Source of the DNA: Cephalopachus bancanus
Lineage: Eukaryota; Chordata; Mammalia; Primates; Tarsiidae
NCBI GenBank assembly: GCA_027257055.1
Contig: JAPVLO010000182.1
Location: 1,116,001-1,180,000, forward strand
Direction: 5' to 3'
DNA: 64,000 nucleotides
Shown: positions 47,185 through 58,780 of the stretch, piece after piece
Position numbering within the stretch: position 1 is the first letter of the stretch
How the letters are laid out: each line of letters starts with the position of its first letter
Notes under the pieces: generated by a model
Seen by the model: only the letters and a program-made list of their open reading frames with translations
What the model was told of the DNA's origin: nothing
The model's database searches: none
Program-made: the position numbers and the translations under genes

Positions 47185-48600
47185 TCATGCATGCATTCAT
47201 ATTACAAGTATTTATTGAGTACTTACTATGTCTTAGGTACTGTGCTAGGTACTCGTGTTATATCAGTGAATAAATCTTTGCCACTATTGTGCTTATGTTC
47301 TGTTGGGAACATTAAATAAGTGATAAATAAGCCAAGCATAATGTATATTAGAAGTGGTAAATGATATGGAAAAAGATTAAAGGGAATTGGGAGTGGAGTT
47401 GAAAGGAGCAGGTTGCTATTTCAAACAGTATGGGTAGGGAAAACCCCTTGATAAATAATATTTGAGACAAGACTTTAGGTGAGGAAGTCAGCCAGGTGAA
47501 TATCTGGGAGGAGACAATTCCTACCAGTGAAAAGCCGATGAGATGGGACTATACCTCGTGTGTTCAGGAAACGCCAGAAAGTCAGTATGCCTGGAGAAGA
47601 GGCAGGGACAAAGGAGGAGACGAGGCTGAATCACGGAGGTGACAGCCTTGAAGAGGAGGAGATTGTTGGTCCTGGACCCTACAGGCTGTTGTGAGGACTT
47701 CGGCATTTGCTCTGCAGAAGTGGAAAGTACATGAAGGATTTTGAATAGAGAAATGCCATGGTCTGTGTGATAAAAGGGTCACAGGCTGCTTTGTTGAGAA
47801 GGGCCCGTGGAGGACCTAGGCTGGAAGCAGAGAGCGAGTTAGGAAGTTGCCACAGTGCTCCCGGGGGATTGATGGTGTTTCAGACTGATGTGCTCGTCGA
47901 AGTGGTGAAACTCTAGATGCTCTTGAAGGCAGAGGTAGCAAGATCTTCGGATGGGTTAGATGCAGAGTGTGAGAGAATCAGAAAAGTGAAGGATGATTCC
48001 AAGGTTTTTGTCTGAGAAACCGCAAAGATGGGGCTGCTAGTAACAGAGAGGGGACAGCTGCAAGGGGAGCAGGCCGGGGGCAGAGGACCAGGAGTTCCAC
48101 TTTGGATGTGTTGAGCTTGAGATGTCAGAGATCCGCACAGAGATACTCAGCAGACGGCTGAATAAATGAGTCTGGAGTTCATCGGCAAGATCTGGCTGGA
48201 GTTATAAACTAAGAAGTAATCGGTAATCTAGATATTTAAAGCAATGAGATGTGATGAAACTGCAAAGGGAGTGGGTATAAAAAAGAATAGAAGTAAAGAA
48301 ACAACGACTGAAACCTGGGTGCCAGCAATATAAGAAGTCAGGGAGAAGAGGGGAACCCGCAAAAGGATTGAGAAGAGAAACTATTGAAATAGAAAAATGA
48401 CCAAAATGCAGTGTCTGGGGAGCCAAGAAAATGTATCAAGATACAGGAAGTAATCAGCTGTGTCAAGTGCTGCTGAATCTGCCAAGTAAGATGTCAACTT
48501 CACCTTACCTATTAGCATTGATGGCAGTGACGGACAGTTTCGGTGGTGGTGGAGGTGAAACCTGACTGGAATGGGTTTGAGTGGGAGTAAGGTGGACAAC
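47185..48600 (-). mobile_element. L2 LINE, 3' 1.4 kb, antisense, with RT relic
   Basis: Collinear reverse-strand L2 text: TATTTATTGAGTACTTACTA, GAAGGATTTTGAATAGAG, GATGATTCCAAGGTTTTTG, CAGGAGTTCCACTTTGGATG and GAGTCTGGAGTTCATCGGC. A minus-strand frame at about 48330-48230 keeps FYTHSLCSFITSHCFKYLDY, resembling the L2 RT segment before the YADD motif. L2 has been inactive since early mammals. Confidence 0.8.
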
Positions 48601-48859
48601 GGGATATCATCAAACTCAGTGGCAGCTCTGGTGTCTTCGTCTTTCCTCAGTGATGGGAATTCCTTCTTCCCCTTGACTATGTGAAAAGACCTGGGGTTGG
48701 CTTTGATTCGAGGGCTACCTATTTCTGTGTGGAGTGGTTTTTTAAGTTTCTGTTTTCTAGTTCTCTGATTCTTCAGTTATGTGCAATCTAATGTTTATCA
48801 CAGGTTTTGACTTCTCTATTTCATGACTCAATTTTTATATTCATATTTTTAATTTTTGA

Positions 48860-49775
48860 TGTAAACTTTGTATTCGATACAGCAAACACACCGAATGGTG
48901 CAAAATCCTTAGTGCATAAAGCTCAGTCTATTTTCATAAGCTGAGCACACCTCCATAGCTAGTACCCAGAATGCTCCTCATCCTTCTTTCTGATCATTAG
49001 CGCCCCTTCCCTGAAGATAACCTGTTCATAGAGATTACATAAGTGGGATTATTCAGTGTGCACTCTTTTCATTCAGAGTGCGTCTGGCTTTTTAAACTTA
49101 ACATTGTGGTTTTGAGATGGATTTGCGTTGTTGCATTCATTCAGCCTCATTGCTGTCGTCGTCCCTTGTGGGACTGTACCGCCAGGGTGGGCGTTTTTAT
49201 TGTTCAGGATTGGGAGCTGCTGTGCTAAATTCTTGCACGTGCATTTTGCAGACCATGTGCACGCATTTCTGTTGGATGTACACTTAGAAATAGAATACCT
49301 GGGTCATAGAATATGGGAATGTTGTGTGTTAATGGGGCTTATCAGTTTTCCAAAGTTGGTATGCCAATTTATATTTCTACAGCAGTGTGTGAGAGTAAAT
49401 GTTCCATTTAGTCAGTATCATCCCCATACTTGATACTATTGGATTTTTCACTTTAATCATTCTGATAAATGTAATAGTATCATACTGTGACCTTAATTTG
49501 CATTTAATGCATATAATTTGCATTTTTGATGATTAACGATGTTGAGTATTTTCTGATATATTGTCATTTGGATATCTTATTTTGTGTGAATTAATTATTC
49601 ATACTTTTGGCTAATTTTTTAGGGTTATTTGCTTTTTTGTTATAAATTTGTAAAAGTCTTTTACATATTCTGTATACCAATATATTTTGTATACTGATAT
49701 ATTCTTTATAGGTATTGCAAATATCTTCTGCCAGTCGTGGCTTACCTTTTTTCTCTTTAAACGGTGGTGTTCAAT
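48860..49775 (-). mobile_element. Old L1 fragment, antisense
   Basis: AGGTTCTAGTACCCAG-like text, TAGAATACCTGGGTCATAGA, CCTTAATTTGCATTT and CTTCTGCCAGTCGTGGCTTA run in antisense L1M order. Confidence 0.75.
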
Positions 49776-49780
49776 ACAAT

Positions 49781-49846
49781 GACAGCTTATGTACCTAGTC
49801 CTGAATTGTACCCCACATCTCTAAAATAAAAAAATAAATAAATTCT
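49781..49846 (+). mobile_element. Very short lineage-specific L1 3' tail, sense
   Basis: TGTACCTAGTCCTGAATTGT then ACCCCACATCTCTAAAATAAA and an A-rich tail. This is the same 3' end as at 12151 and 33121 in opposite orientation, truncated to about 65 bp. Confidence 0.75.
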
Positions 49847-50599
49847 TAATGTTAGTATAGTTTAATTTACTAAGATTTTTTTTCTCTATGTTTAATGCTT
49901 TTTGGGTCCTATTAAGAATTTGTATTGACTAAAGGAAATGAAAAGTGCACCCAACTGATTTGATTTGTTTTTCTGTAAAATTTTAAAGTACTTATTATTA
50001 CTCAGGTAGAACACTTTAATCTACCATGAAGAAATCGGTTTCCCCAACAGTATAATTCATGTATCACTTGTCCTCTTTCATGCACAAAAATATCCACAAA
50101 CGTCATCCCATAGAACTTTTGTTTCTTCCTATCAAGCACAGCAATTCTGTTGAGTGTATGTCTTGTCTCCTTTATTCCGAATTGCCCTGTCTTCTATGTT
50201 CAGGGATAACAGAGCCTGTCATATGTAAATTCTTCTTTCTGCCTTCCACTCCAGTTCACCAGATACATCCTCATCTTCTTTTACTTTCTCCTCCCCTGTT
50301 TCACTGGAAGATGTTTCATCATCCACTCTTTTAACCATGCTGGGTATAATTTCGTTTCCTCTTTCAGAAATATTGTTCTTCGAATTGTCTTTTCTCCTGA
50401 GTCTTTACTGGTGCTCCTTCTGCTTCGCACCTAGATGGTAGATCTGTTCCACCTTAAAAAGCAAAATAAGATTTTTACTTTTACCAGTTATCCCATCTCT
50501 GTCTTTCCTTAAAAAAAACCCCAAAGACAAATGTTGTACACATATGATAAAAGTACATAGCACTAAATACACCCACATAATTAGCGCTTGTAAAACAAG

Positions 50600-50792
50600 C
50601 AACATCTAAACAGGATGGATGGATTGCATCAAATTCACTTTTCTGATTGTGACATTAAATGATAGTTATGCAAGATGTTGCCATTGGGAGAAATTGGGTA
50701 AAGGGTATTTGATATCTCTGTATTATTTCTTGCAACTGTTTGTGAATTTACAATTACCTTAAAATAAAAAGTTAAAACAAAAGCACTTCTAA
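50600..50792 (+). mobile_element. L1M 3' UTR end, sense
   Basis: TGTATTATTTCTTGCAACTG then TTTACAATTACCTTAAAATA and AAAAGTTAAAA are a typical old L1 3' terminus. Confidence 0.7.
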
Positions 50793-50805
50793 AAATTATT
50801 TATAA

Positions 50806-51030
50806 TAAAAACAACCACCACTTATTGAGTGCTTACTATGTGCTAGATATTGTTTACACACTGTCAGGAGGATACCTGAGGTTAACCTCATTTTATAGAC
50901 GACAAAACTGAGGCACAGAGAGGTTAAGTTACTTACTCAGGTCACCCAGATAACCAGTGGCAAAATTAGCGTTCAGGCTAGGCAACCTCACTCCAAAGAT
51001 AGAGCTCCTAACCGCTCTGCTATGCCTCTT
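50806..51030 (-). repeat. MIR SINE, antisense, near full length
   Basis: TTATTGAGTGCTTACTATGT, AAAACTGAGGCACAGAGAGG and TCCTAACCGCTCTGCTATGC span tail to tRNA-like head. Confidence 0.9.
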
Positions 51031-51789
51031 GAATAACTATGTTCGTGTCCTCCCTCCTAGGCTCACTCCACGGGGCACTATAATTTAGCTTTCATTCCAG
51101 TTATTCCCGTGAAACTGCTTTTGCCTGGATCATCAAGTCAGTTGCCAAATCTAATGGTCCTATTCTTTCTGCAGCCTTTGATATTATTCACACATTCAGC
51201 AAATATTTATTGAGCACATTTAATGTATCAGGCTATATTTTACAACACTGAACAAGAGAGGCAAAACTGCTACTGAAGAATACATATGTCTTTGCTTGTT
51301 AATCTCCAATTTGTCTCTGCTCGTTACTGCTGACTTGTTTGTGGATGGTCAATAAGCCACTTTATTGTTCCATGCCTTTGTTTTTCTGTGGCTAAAACAG
51401 GTTATATCATTTGTTTGTGGTTTCACAGCATGTCAGAAAATATTATGTTTAAATACTATTTTTTCCTTTTTCCTCCAAATAGAAATCTGAAAATTCTAAG
51501 CAATTGTCATGAATATAAATAGAGTAAGAAAGCCAAATCCTGAAGTGTACTACCCTGTTAATGTAATTATTAAAGATGAATTGTGAAACAGTAATTGTGA
51601 TTGACCTTTTACCCACTTTTTCTGTATGAGGATACTGTGACTTAATTTTATGCTCACTAGTGTGAAAACACCAGGAGGATCTCTACAGAATATTAAGTAA
51701 CGTTCACTCCATATGTCCAAATAAAAAGCTACTCCAAGGAAAACACTTGACTTCATGGAGACATGGTGGTAGCTTTTTGTATATCACCA

Positions 51790-52703
51790 AAGCTAAGCAC
51801 TTGAGCCAGGGTTGAAGAGGCGTCATCTTGTCTCTTTCCACGTGTCCATGGTTATTTCTATTCCCCAATTCAGCAAAGAAGAAAATAAGATTCTCTCCAA
51901 CTTCTCTGTGCCAAAAAATAGCTCTTGTTTTATTGGTCCTGATGGGAATGTGTTTCGCTTGATGATTGGAAGCAGCTCTAATTTTCTTGCTTACATCCAG
52001 GGTTACTGTTTTTGTATGATAGCTGTTTGTTTACAGCAGCGGTTACCAATTTACATGGATGGTGCTGTCAAAGTCATTGCCCTTAATGGAGCCTAATGCC
52101 TCTTGGAAGAAGGATGACAGAGTCAGCCCAGAGCCTTGCAAAGCCTTAAAAGGGATTCTTTGTCAAACACGTGAAAAACGATTCTTCCTTTTCTATAACT
52201 TGGGGGGAAAAATGAAAAACGGTTACACACCAGATGATGATTCCTAGCTAGTAAAATCGGCCAGTTCCCTTCCTTTATGTTCCTTTGCAAAACCCACAAA
52301 GAACACATTTGGGGCCACTTCTTAGAGCTGGCAACAGCCTCTGTTTTTTAAGGAAATCATATGGACACACAAAAGATGGCTTGGTCGATGAAGGGCTTGG
52401 AATCCCAAGGGTCCAGAAATGGGATGCAGAGCACTCAAATTCTAGGTCATCAGAATGTGACCCGAGCCCAAGATCTATCCCAGTTGTTGCCAGGTTTGGT
52501 TACTTGATTAAGTTTAGTTCAAACAAAAATAAACTTGAGAAAAGTTTTTATTTTCATATTGACTAGACCTCTTCTTTAAACGAAAGAAAGTGGCCATCGC
52601 CATGTTTCCTGGTTTTGGCCCCCTTCCCTACCTTGGGGAGATAAATTCCTCTCTTTCTCACTTACTTTCTAAATAAACTATATTTTCTAATCTTAAAAAA
52701 AAG
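51790..52703 (+). other. Unrecognised stretch ending in AATAAA and an A-rich tail
   Basis: No repeat family or gene is recognised. The right end has AATAAA (52672-52677), then 17 bases and an A run grading into (GAAA)n (52695-52725), as in a retroposed transcript or an LTR with a read-through tail. Short + frames at 51812-52096 and 52059-52247 match nothing I know. No target-site duplication was located. Confidence 0.3.
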
Positions 52704-52975
52704 TAAAGAAAGAAAGAAAGAAGAGAAAGGAGGAGAAGGAGGAAGGGGGGAACTAGAAGCTATAAAATACCATATGAGAAGATGGGATGATAAAGTGATT
52801 CCTAACTTTCAAATCATTCTAGATCTAAAAAAAAGCAGTCTTTAATTTAAAGTTCAGTGCCTTTCTCTAGCATTTACATGTGTGGTATTATAGCTGTTTA
52901 ATTAGAAGTTATTTAGAAAGGGATTGGAACCAGTATGTCTCTGAATAAGCTTGGCTTTTAAAAGATAAAATAGAG

Positions 52976-53280
52976 CCGGGCTCAGTGGCTCAGCCTGTCA
53001 TCCCGTGCTTTGGGAGGCCGAGGCGAGTGGAGTGCCTGAGCCTGCGGGTTCGAGACCCGCCTGGGCAGCGAGACCTCATCTCTACAATAAATCAAAAAAT
53101 CAGCTGGGCGTGGTAGCGCATGCCTGTAATTCCGGCTACTCGGAAGGCTGAGGTGGAAGGATCGCCGGAGCCCAGCAGGTCGAGGCTGCGGTGGCCGGGA
53201 GCGGCCACTGCACTCCAGTCTGGGCGACAGAGTGAGACTCCAACTCAAAAAATAAAAATAAAAAATAAATAAATAAAAAA
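52976..53280 (+). mobile_element. Young full-length Alu, lineage-specific, upstream of WARS2 exon 3
   Basis: A perfect 17-bp target-site duplication TAAAAGATAAAATAGAG flanks it (52959-52975 and 53281-53297). The left arm has GCGGGTTCGAGACCCGC (53044-53060). The 3' end reads GACTCCAACTC before an AATAAA-rich tail. Many CpGs are intact. Confidence 0.97.
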
Positions 53281-53614
53281 TAAAAGATAAAATAGAGGCC
53301 TTAGAGCATAATGAAACTCTGTCATTGAAGATGTTGAAGCAGAGTCTGGTTACCTACTTACTAAGAATGTTCTGGAGAAAATTTAAATCTAGATTAGTCA
53401 TTGGATCAGTTAGCTTTCATGAATTTCTTTTTGTATAGAATTTATGCATCATAAATGAGAGCAAAGTCTCCTTTTCCTTTTTTTAAAATAACCTTGATTT
53501 GGGATATTATTTTCAGCCATTTAAGGTAATACCTGTTGCCTGTTTAGTTTTTTTTTTTTTACTATGCAAGAAAACGTTGGCCACCTTTGTTAATGCTCTA
53601 TTTTATTTCTTTAG

Positions 53615-53695
53615 GTGCCCGAACATGCACAGTTAAGTTGGATCCTTTCCTGCATGGTCAGACTACCTCGATTACAACATTTACACCAGTGGAAG
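53615..53695 (+). CDS. WARS2: WARS2 exon 3
   Basis: This 81-bp exon encodes 27 residues in phase 0, from [11 protein letters not shown] to the final Q-W-K. The segment [12 protein letters not shown] matches the TrpRS catalytic-domain helix that follows the tryptophan pocket strand (V-x-E-H-x-x-L-x-W in bacterial-type enzymes). The acceptor is TTTATTTCTTTAG at 53614 and the donor is AAG/GTAAAT at 53695/53696. It follows exon 2 after a 23-kb intron and precedes exon 4 by 3 kb. Joining exons 2, 3 and 4 keeps the frame open with no stop or length anomaly, so this looks like the functional gene and not a retrocopy. A sense-strand Alu ends 0.33 kb before it. Confidence 0.96.
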
Positions 53696-54409
53696 GTAAA
53701 TGCCAGAGATCTGGTTAATAAATAGAAAGGAAGCTGTTTTTCCCTTGCTGTTTATTTTTGTGTCAGGCTCTGGGAGTCCGGGGTTTACTCTCCTCCCTGG
53801 TCTGCTACTCACTAATGACTGGAACAGTGTCTTTAATCTCTCTGCTTCAGGGTATTAAAGGGAAAGTAAAAGGTTATCCAAGATTCCTTCTGACCTAGAA
53901 ATGTCATTAGTTATTTGTTTTTATCTGTGTATAGTTGAATCAGAGTTACCTTTGGATAGACTTGGTAATGACTTTGACCCTACCACTTTGTAGTTATCAA
54001 ACAATCACAAATTCTGGATCACTAGATCCTGAAGTTCCCTCCCATCTGCATTGGGATTAGCTGGCAGTAAGGAAAGAATGTTTTCATTGTGGGAGAAGAG
54101 ACAACATAGTTTATTTAACATTTAAACAAGTTGAGTCCAGGCAACAGTTTAAACCCACAGAAAAATTACGGCTGTATTTTTTCTAAGAAGTTCAACTAAG
54201 AAAGATAAATTGGATAATTCATAGTTCTTTACTTCCATTTATTTTTGCAATTGGATAATCCCAGGGTAGGTAGCCCCTAACCATGTCAGTACTAATTTCA
54301 GTTGTAAGCCTCTTTCAAGTCTATTTTGAGGGCCATAGATTTCTTCAAAAGCTGATCTTCGGAAGCCTTTGCATGTGCTATGGTCAAAAAACAGAGAGGG
54401 TTTCATGGT

Positions 54410-54777
54410 GACAGTGCCTAAGTGCTGTGGCTCAAAGCGTGGCGTCCCCCTAAAATTCATACGTGGAAACTGAACCCCCAAGATGATGGTATTAGGAGGT
54501 GGGGCCTTTGGGAGATCATTAGAGTCTAAGCGTGAAGCCCTTATGAATGGGATTAGCGCTCTTATAAAAGAGGCCCAGGAGAGACCCTTGCCCCTCCCAT
54601 CATGTGCAAGCACAGCGAGAAGGCACGGTCCATGACCAGGAAGTGATCCCCCACCAGACACTGACTGCCTTAATGTTGGACTTCCCAGCCTCCAGAATTG
54701 TGAGAAATGCGTTTATGTTGTTAATAAACTATCTGGGGTGGTGTTTTGTTATAGCAGTTTGAGTGAACTAAGACAGG
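54410..54777 (+). mobile_element. MaLR-type LTR, sense
   Basis: AAAATTCATACGTGGAAACT, TATTAGGAGGTGGGGCCTTT, GGGATTAGCGCTCTTATAAA (TATA-like), CCTCCAGAATTGTGAGAAAT and the terminal GAGTGAACTAAGACAG follow a MaLR LTR. The subfamily is uncertain. Confidence 0.7.
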
Positions 54778-55149
54778 AAATAAAAAGACAGTATCAGTCA
54801 TGTTGCAGATTCATTACTTGCCAAGAATTAAAAACAACATTTCTTAATGTTTTCTGCCATACTTGTGTTTAGGCAAGACCTTCCCATTTTATCAAAACAT
54901 TCTACCACTAAGTATAATGCTGAAACCCTTTTTATAGAACCTGAATACTAATTTAGGAAGAACTGTTCCCACTTTAAAATGTTATCTAAGGATATCCTGA
55001 TAACATACTACTAATGAGTGTACTTATATTCTGGAAAAGCCTTTCCACTAGTCCATGATTTCTTACTTCTGAAAAGAACATGGACTTCAAGTCCCAGTCT
55101 TATCTCAGGGCATACTACTTTTGCGGTTGTTCCTTCAGTAACAAATGCT

Positions 55150-55450
55150 AGTGATACTTTGTCATGCTAGGTGCTAGAGACATAGCAGTCAACAGAGGTA
55201 GCTTCATGAGGCTTGTAACTATTGGGAAAGAGGCAATTAAACAAGTAATAAGAAAGTGTGGTAAATGCTCTGAGGGACATGGAAGATCTGATAAGAGTAC
55301 CCAGCTTGGTTTTGATTCGGACAGTGAGGGATGGGACAGTGTCATGGAAGGGTGGGATCGGGGTTGCTGAGGTTTGGGCGATTTGGAGAATTAGTGAGTA
55401 ACATGTATGTAAGGTATCCGGGGCACATAATGGGTGCTCAGCAAATATTA
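55150..55450 (-). mobile_element. L2 fragment, antisense
   Basis: GTCATGCTAGGTGCTAGAGA, AAACAAGTAATAAGAAAGTG and a GGTAAATGCTCTGAGGGAC segment are antisense L2 3' text, followed by a TGGGTGCTCAGCAAATATTA tail. Confidence 0.6.
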
Positions 55451-56736
55451 ATGTTCACATCTCCCCCTTCCTTTGTAATTTCAAGGTCAAGTATGCTAAT
55501 ATAAAAAGACTGTCAATGCAGATTATTTTCCCATTTCCAAATTAAACTTACATTAGATAGTTGTGAACTAGCCTTTATTCTGAACATGGTAATTAAGGGA
55601 TGTACTAAAGAAATTGTATGTTCAAAGTTTCACATTTTCTTTGAATGGCCAATAACATTGGTTGCTATAAGCCAGAAATTACTTGAAGTTTAAAATTAAA
55701 ATTAAGTTTGTAGCTAAAATATACAACACTGAAATTAAGATGGGTAAAGAGAGAAGATGTTGCATTTTCAGGCCCAGCCTTAAAGGGTGTGTCTGCAAGT
55801 TGGTGGGGAAGCATGTGAGCTCATGAACTGGGTCCCTGGAATCATACAAGTTTATAAATTCAGCTGTTCAGTTAATTCAGAAATAATTGGACTTGAGAGA
55901 AATGATTCATATTAACTGAATGAATGAATTTTATCTGTACACCAAAATATCCAAAATATTTTATAAGATATGCTCTACCTAGGCCTCAGAACTGTGCACG
56001 TTATTCCTTTCTAATAAGTAGCTCTACTCAGAGAACGAAATTCTATGTCAGCCATATTCACCGGCAGCAAGGGAGTTAGTATCACTAGGCCTCATGTTTA
56101 GCTGGTACACTCTAGTAGTTCATAGTTGGCACCTATTGCTCCCTAGTTATTAAATATTTCTAATGTTACCTCTGCTGACGCCTGCACAGCTCCATTAAAC
56201 AGCTATCTTGGTCTGCACAACCTGTACTGTGCTTTGGGTCCGTGTTCCCTCAGTTCTTCAGTGTGCCTTATCACCTTCAAGACAGGTCATTAGGATTGGT
56301 TAGATTAAAATTTCTCTTATTTAATTTCATTTTTGTTTAAACAGATAAACAATAGGGCTTTTGATGCTAATGCTTTTTTTTGACATGTTAATTTGTAGAA
56401 ATTTAATTTCATAATAACATAGTACCTTATCTGTGAAATCTGAAATTTATTTGACTAGGAACCTGGAAAACTCTTACATTCTTACTTTAATAAAATGAAT
56501 AAGAAATAACGGCAGGATCCTTTAAAGGGGCATTGGCAAAATAGATTCACCTTGTCCCTGACTAAGCATGAAGACAAGCCTACTCTAAACGGCTTGAGTT
56601 GCTCACAGGAACTGAGATACCGTGTTGTTGCAAGTGGCTTCAGATCACACTTTGCCAGCTTTTGCAGTTCCTCGATTTAGCCATATGGTCAGGTTCGAGT
56701 CAGATTTCTTGCCCTCCTCTCTTTCCCCTCCCGCAG

Positions 56737-56822
56737 GCGAAGACTGCCAAGCAGAAGCACGACGGGACAGTGGGTCTGCTCACGTACCCGGTACTCCAAG
56801 CAGCTGACATTCTGCTGTACAG
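56737..56822 (+). CDS. WARS2: WARS2 exon 4
   Basis: This 86-bp exon encodes 28 residues plus two bases of a split codon (AG). It starts [11 protein letters not shown] and ends D-I-L-L-Y. The stretch [16 protein letters not shown] is the highly conserved TrpRS segment in which the P-V-L-Q-A-A-D-I-L residues line the catalytic cleft. The acceptor has a long pyrimidine tract (TCTTTCCCCTCCCGCAG, ending 56736) and the donor is a strong CAG/GTAAGA at 56822/56823. The exon ends in phase 2, so the next exon, outside the window, must supply one base to complete an AG-N codon. The KMSKS loop and anticodon-binding helices are expected in later exons. Confidence 0.96.
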
Positions 56823-56999
56823 GTAAGACGAGAGTCCATCCCTGGTCTTATACACATGCGACATGACAAGCGAGTGTTTTAACCTACCTGACAAAGATTT
56901 GGTCCATGGGCAAGGGCCACAGGAAGGATCAGACATGTCAGTCAGTTTCTATGAACTCCTCAGTAACAGGTCCTAAATTATAGAAGTATGTTTCCAAGA

Positions 57000-57270
57000 G
57001 AAACTAGTAATATAGAGAGCTAAGATTGCAATATCACTTATTATGTGTCAGAGACCGTCATAAGTGTCTTGCATACAATAATCCTCATGAGAACCTTCTA
57101 AAGTTTGCATTATCATCATCCCCATTTTACAGATGAGGAAACTGAGGTGCGCAGTGGTTAGTCGTGTGCCTAAAGCCATGTAGCTAGCAAGAATTGGAGC
57201 CAGGACTTGAGCCCAGGCAGTTTGAGGACAAGGACTGTGCTCTTAGCCACTATGCCATGTATGTTTCCCA
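57000..57270 (-). repeat. MIR SINE, antisense
   Basis: CCCCATTTTACAGATGAGGA, AACTGAGGTGCGCAGTGG, CATGTAGCTAGCAAG and GTGCTCTTAGCCACTATGCC cover most of the element. Confidence 0.9.
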
Positions 57271-57324
57271 AGTAATAATTAAACTTCAAGTGTTTTAAAT
57301 GTTGATTTCTTGTATGATCTAGTC

Positions 57325-57545
57325 TCTAAAGCAATGCTGTCCAGTAGAACTGGCTATTGATTAGGGAAATGTTCTGTTTGTGCTTTCTAATACTGTAGCC
57401 ACTGGCCACAGGTGGCTCTTGAACACTTGAAATGGAACTTAATTTTAAACTTGCCATGGAACTTAATTTTAAATTTTATTTCATTTTGTTTATTTTAAAT
57501 TTAAATAGCTACCTGTGGCTAGTGGTGACTGTATTAGACCTACAG
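57325..57545. mobile_element. hAT-like MITE with internal tandem duplication
   Basis: ATGCTGTCCAGTAGAACTGG at the left, AGCCACTGGCCACAGGTGGC inside and GCTACCTGTGGCTAGTGGTG near the right end give paired ends. ATGGAACTTAATTTTAAA is repeated in tandem at 57431-57479. Confidence 0.75.
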
Positions 57546-57564
57546 GTTGAGATACAAGTTTTTA

Positions 57565-57885
57565 TTTTTATTTTATTTTATTTTTATTTATTGATTTATT
57601 TTTTGGAGTTGAAGTCTCACTCTGTCACCCAGACTGGAGTGCAGTGGCCGCTCCCGGCCACCACAGCCTCAACCTGCTGGGTTCCGGCGATCCTTCCGCC
57701 TCAGCCTTCCAAGTAGCTGGAACTACAGGCGTGCTCTACCACACCTGGCTAGTTTCTGATTTATTATAGAGATGAGGTCTCGCCAAGTTGCCCAGGCGGG
57801 TCTCCAATCTGCGGGCTCAGGCAATCCACTCACCTCGGCCTCCCAAAGCGTGAGATTACAGGCTGAGCCACCGCTCTGCCAAGAG
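57565..57885 (-). mobile_element. Full-length Alu, lineage-specific, antisense
   Basis: The 10-bp duplication CAAGTTTTTA (57555-57564 and 57886-57895) flanks it, with a (TTTTA)n tail at 57565-57604. The left-arm palindrome is partly decayed (57796-57812). Confidence 0.93.
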
Positions 57886-58780
57886 CAAGTTTTTAACCAT
57901 GATGTAGGGTAACCATACTTTTCCTGGCCCCATAATCCATCCACTCAGCTATTGGTGCCACTTAAAGCCTCCGAAAAATACTACTGAGCATGCAGACCCC
58001 TGCACTCTCTGTGCTGCTGATCAGGGCTTCCCATCTCATCCTTCTCCCAGTCCTTTCCTGTCATTCCCTCATCAATCTCCCTTGGCCCCAGTTTGGACTT
58101 CGAGAGATAAAGCCTTTCATTCGGCATACACTTATAGCCTTAATCATGCTACTAGAAAATCTTCTGGGAAAAAAGAAATTCCTCCACTGTTTTTACACCC
58201 CGTTCCCCTAAAAGCCATGATTCTTCCCTTGGAGAACTAGAATTCTTTGCATGTAAGTCCAGTACTAGCATGGAGATGACAGTATGCAATTATGATGGAC
58301 ACAACCAGAAGAGCAGCTGCTTAGCTCTACAAATAGGGAATGTCCATGAGCACATGCAGTCTACGTCTAATTCTGATTAAAACTTGTAAAATTGTCTGTT
58401 TGTTGTATTAACTTGAATGCTTGGTTCTTCATACAATTTTTGATTTGTAATAAATGACTTGATTTATTTGGGGGAAGTCTAGAACAATTTTCTCTAGTTG
58501 ATAGCAAATAAAAGTCTAATAAAAGTGTTAATAATGCATTTCCTAGAGAAGTAGGATATTTCCTTTAAAAGGTTTTATGAAGAAACTTGATTTTCTCACC
58601 TGTAAAATGGGAATAATTATTCTGCACAGTATTACTAGAGATTAAAATGCATTATGATCCAGGAAACACTGTGATTAGGAGGTGCTACTTGATTATGATT
58701 GCGGATGATTATATCTTTGAGGATCACAATCTGATGCCTAATTTTGTTTTCAAGGCCTGCTTCTTTATAGAACCAAAGTC

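Larger units (their letters stand above)
30585..53614 (+). other. WARS2: WARS2 intron 2
   Basis: This 23-kb intron is bounded by GTCAGT and TTTAG. It is packed with mostly antisense L1 fragments, MaLR LTRs, an L2 and Alus, listed separately. Stretches where I recognise nothing are about 30590-31400, 31800-32980, 34010-34560, 36490-38590, 41690-42500, 46080-46650, 49850-50600, 51030-51790 and 52710-52958. Confidence 0.9.
53696..56736 (+). other. WARS2: WARS2 intron 3
   Basis: This 3.0-kb intron runs from GTAAAT to CCGCAG. It contains a MaLR-type LTR and an L2 fragment. About 53700-54400 and 55460-56700 look unique, with nothing I can name. Confidence 0.9.

Noticed and set aside
54239..54661. 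140-codon minus-strand frame
   Set aside because: It overlaps a sense MaLR LTR and shows no protein family.
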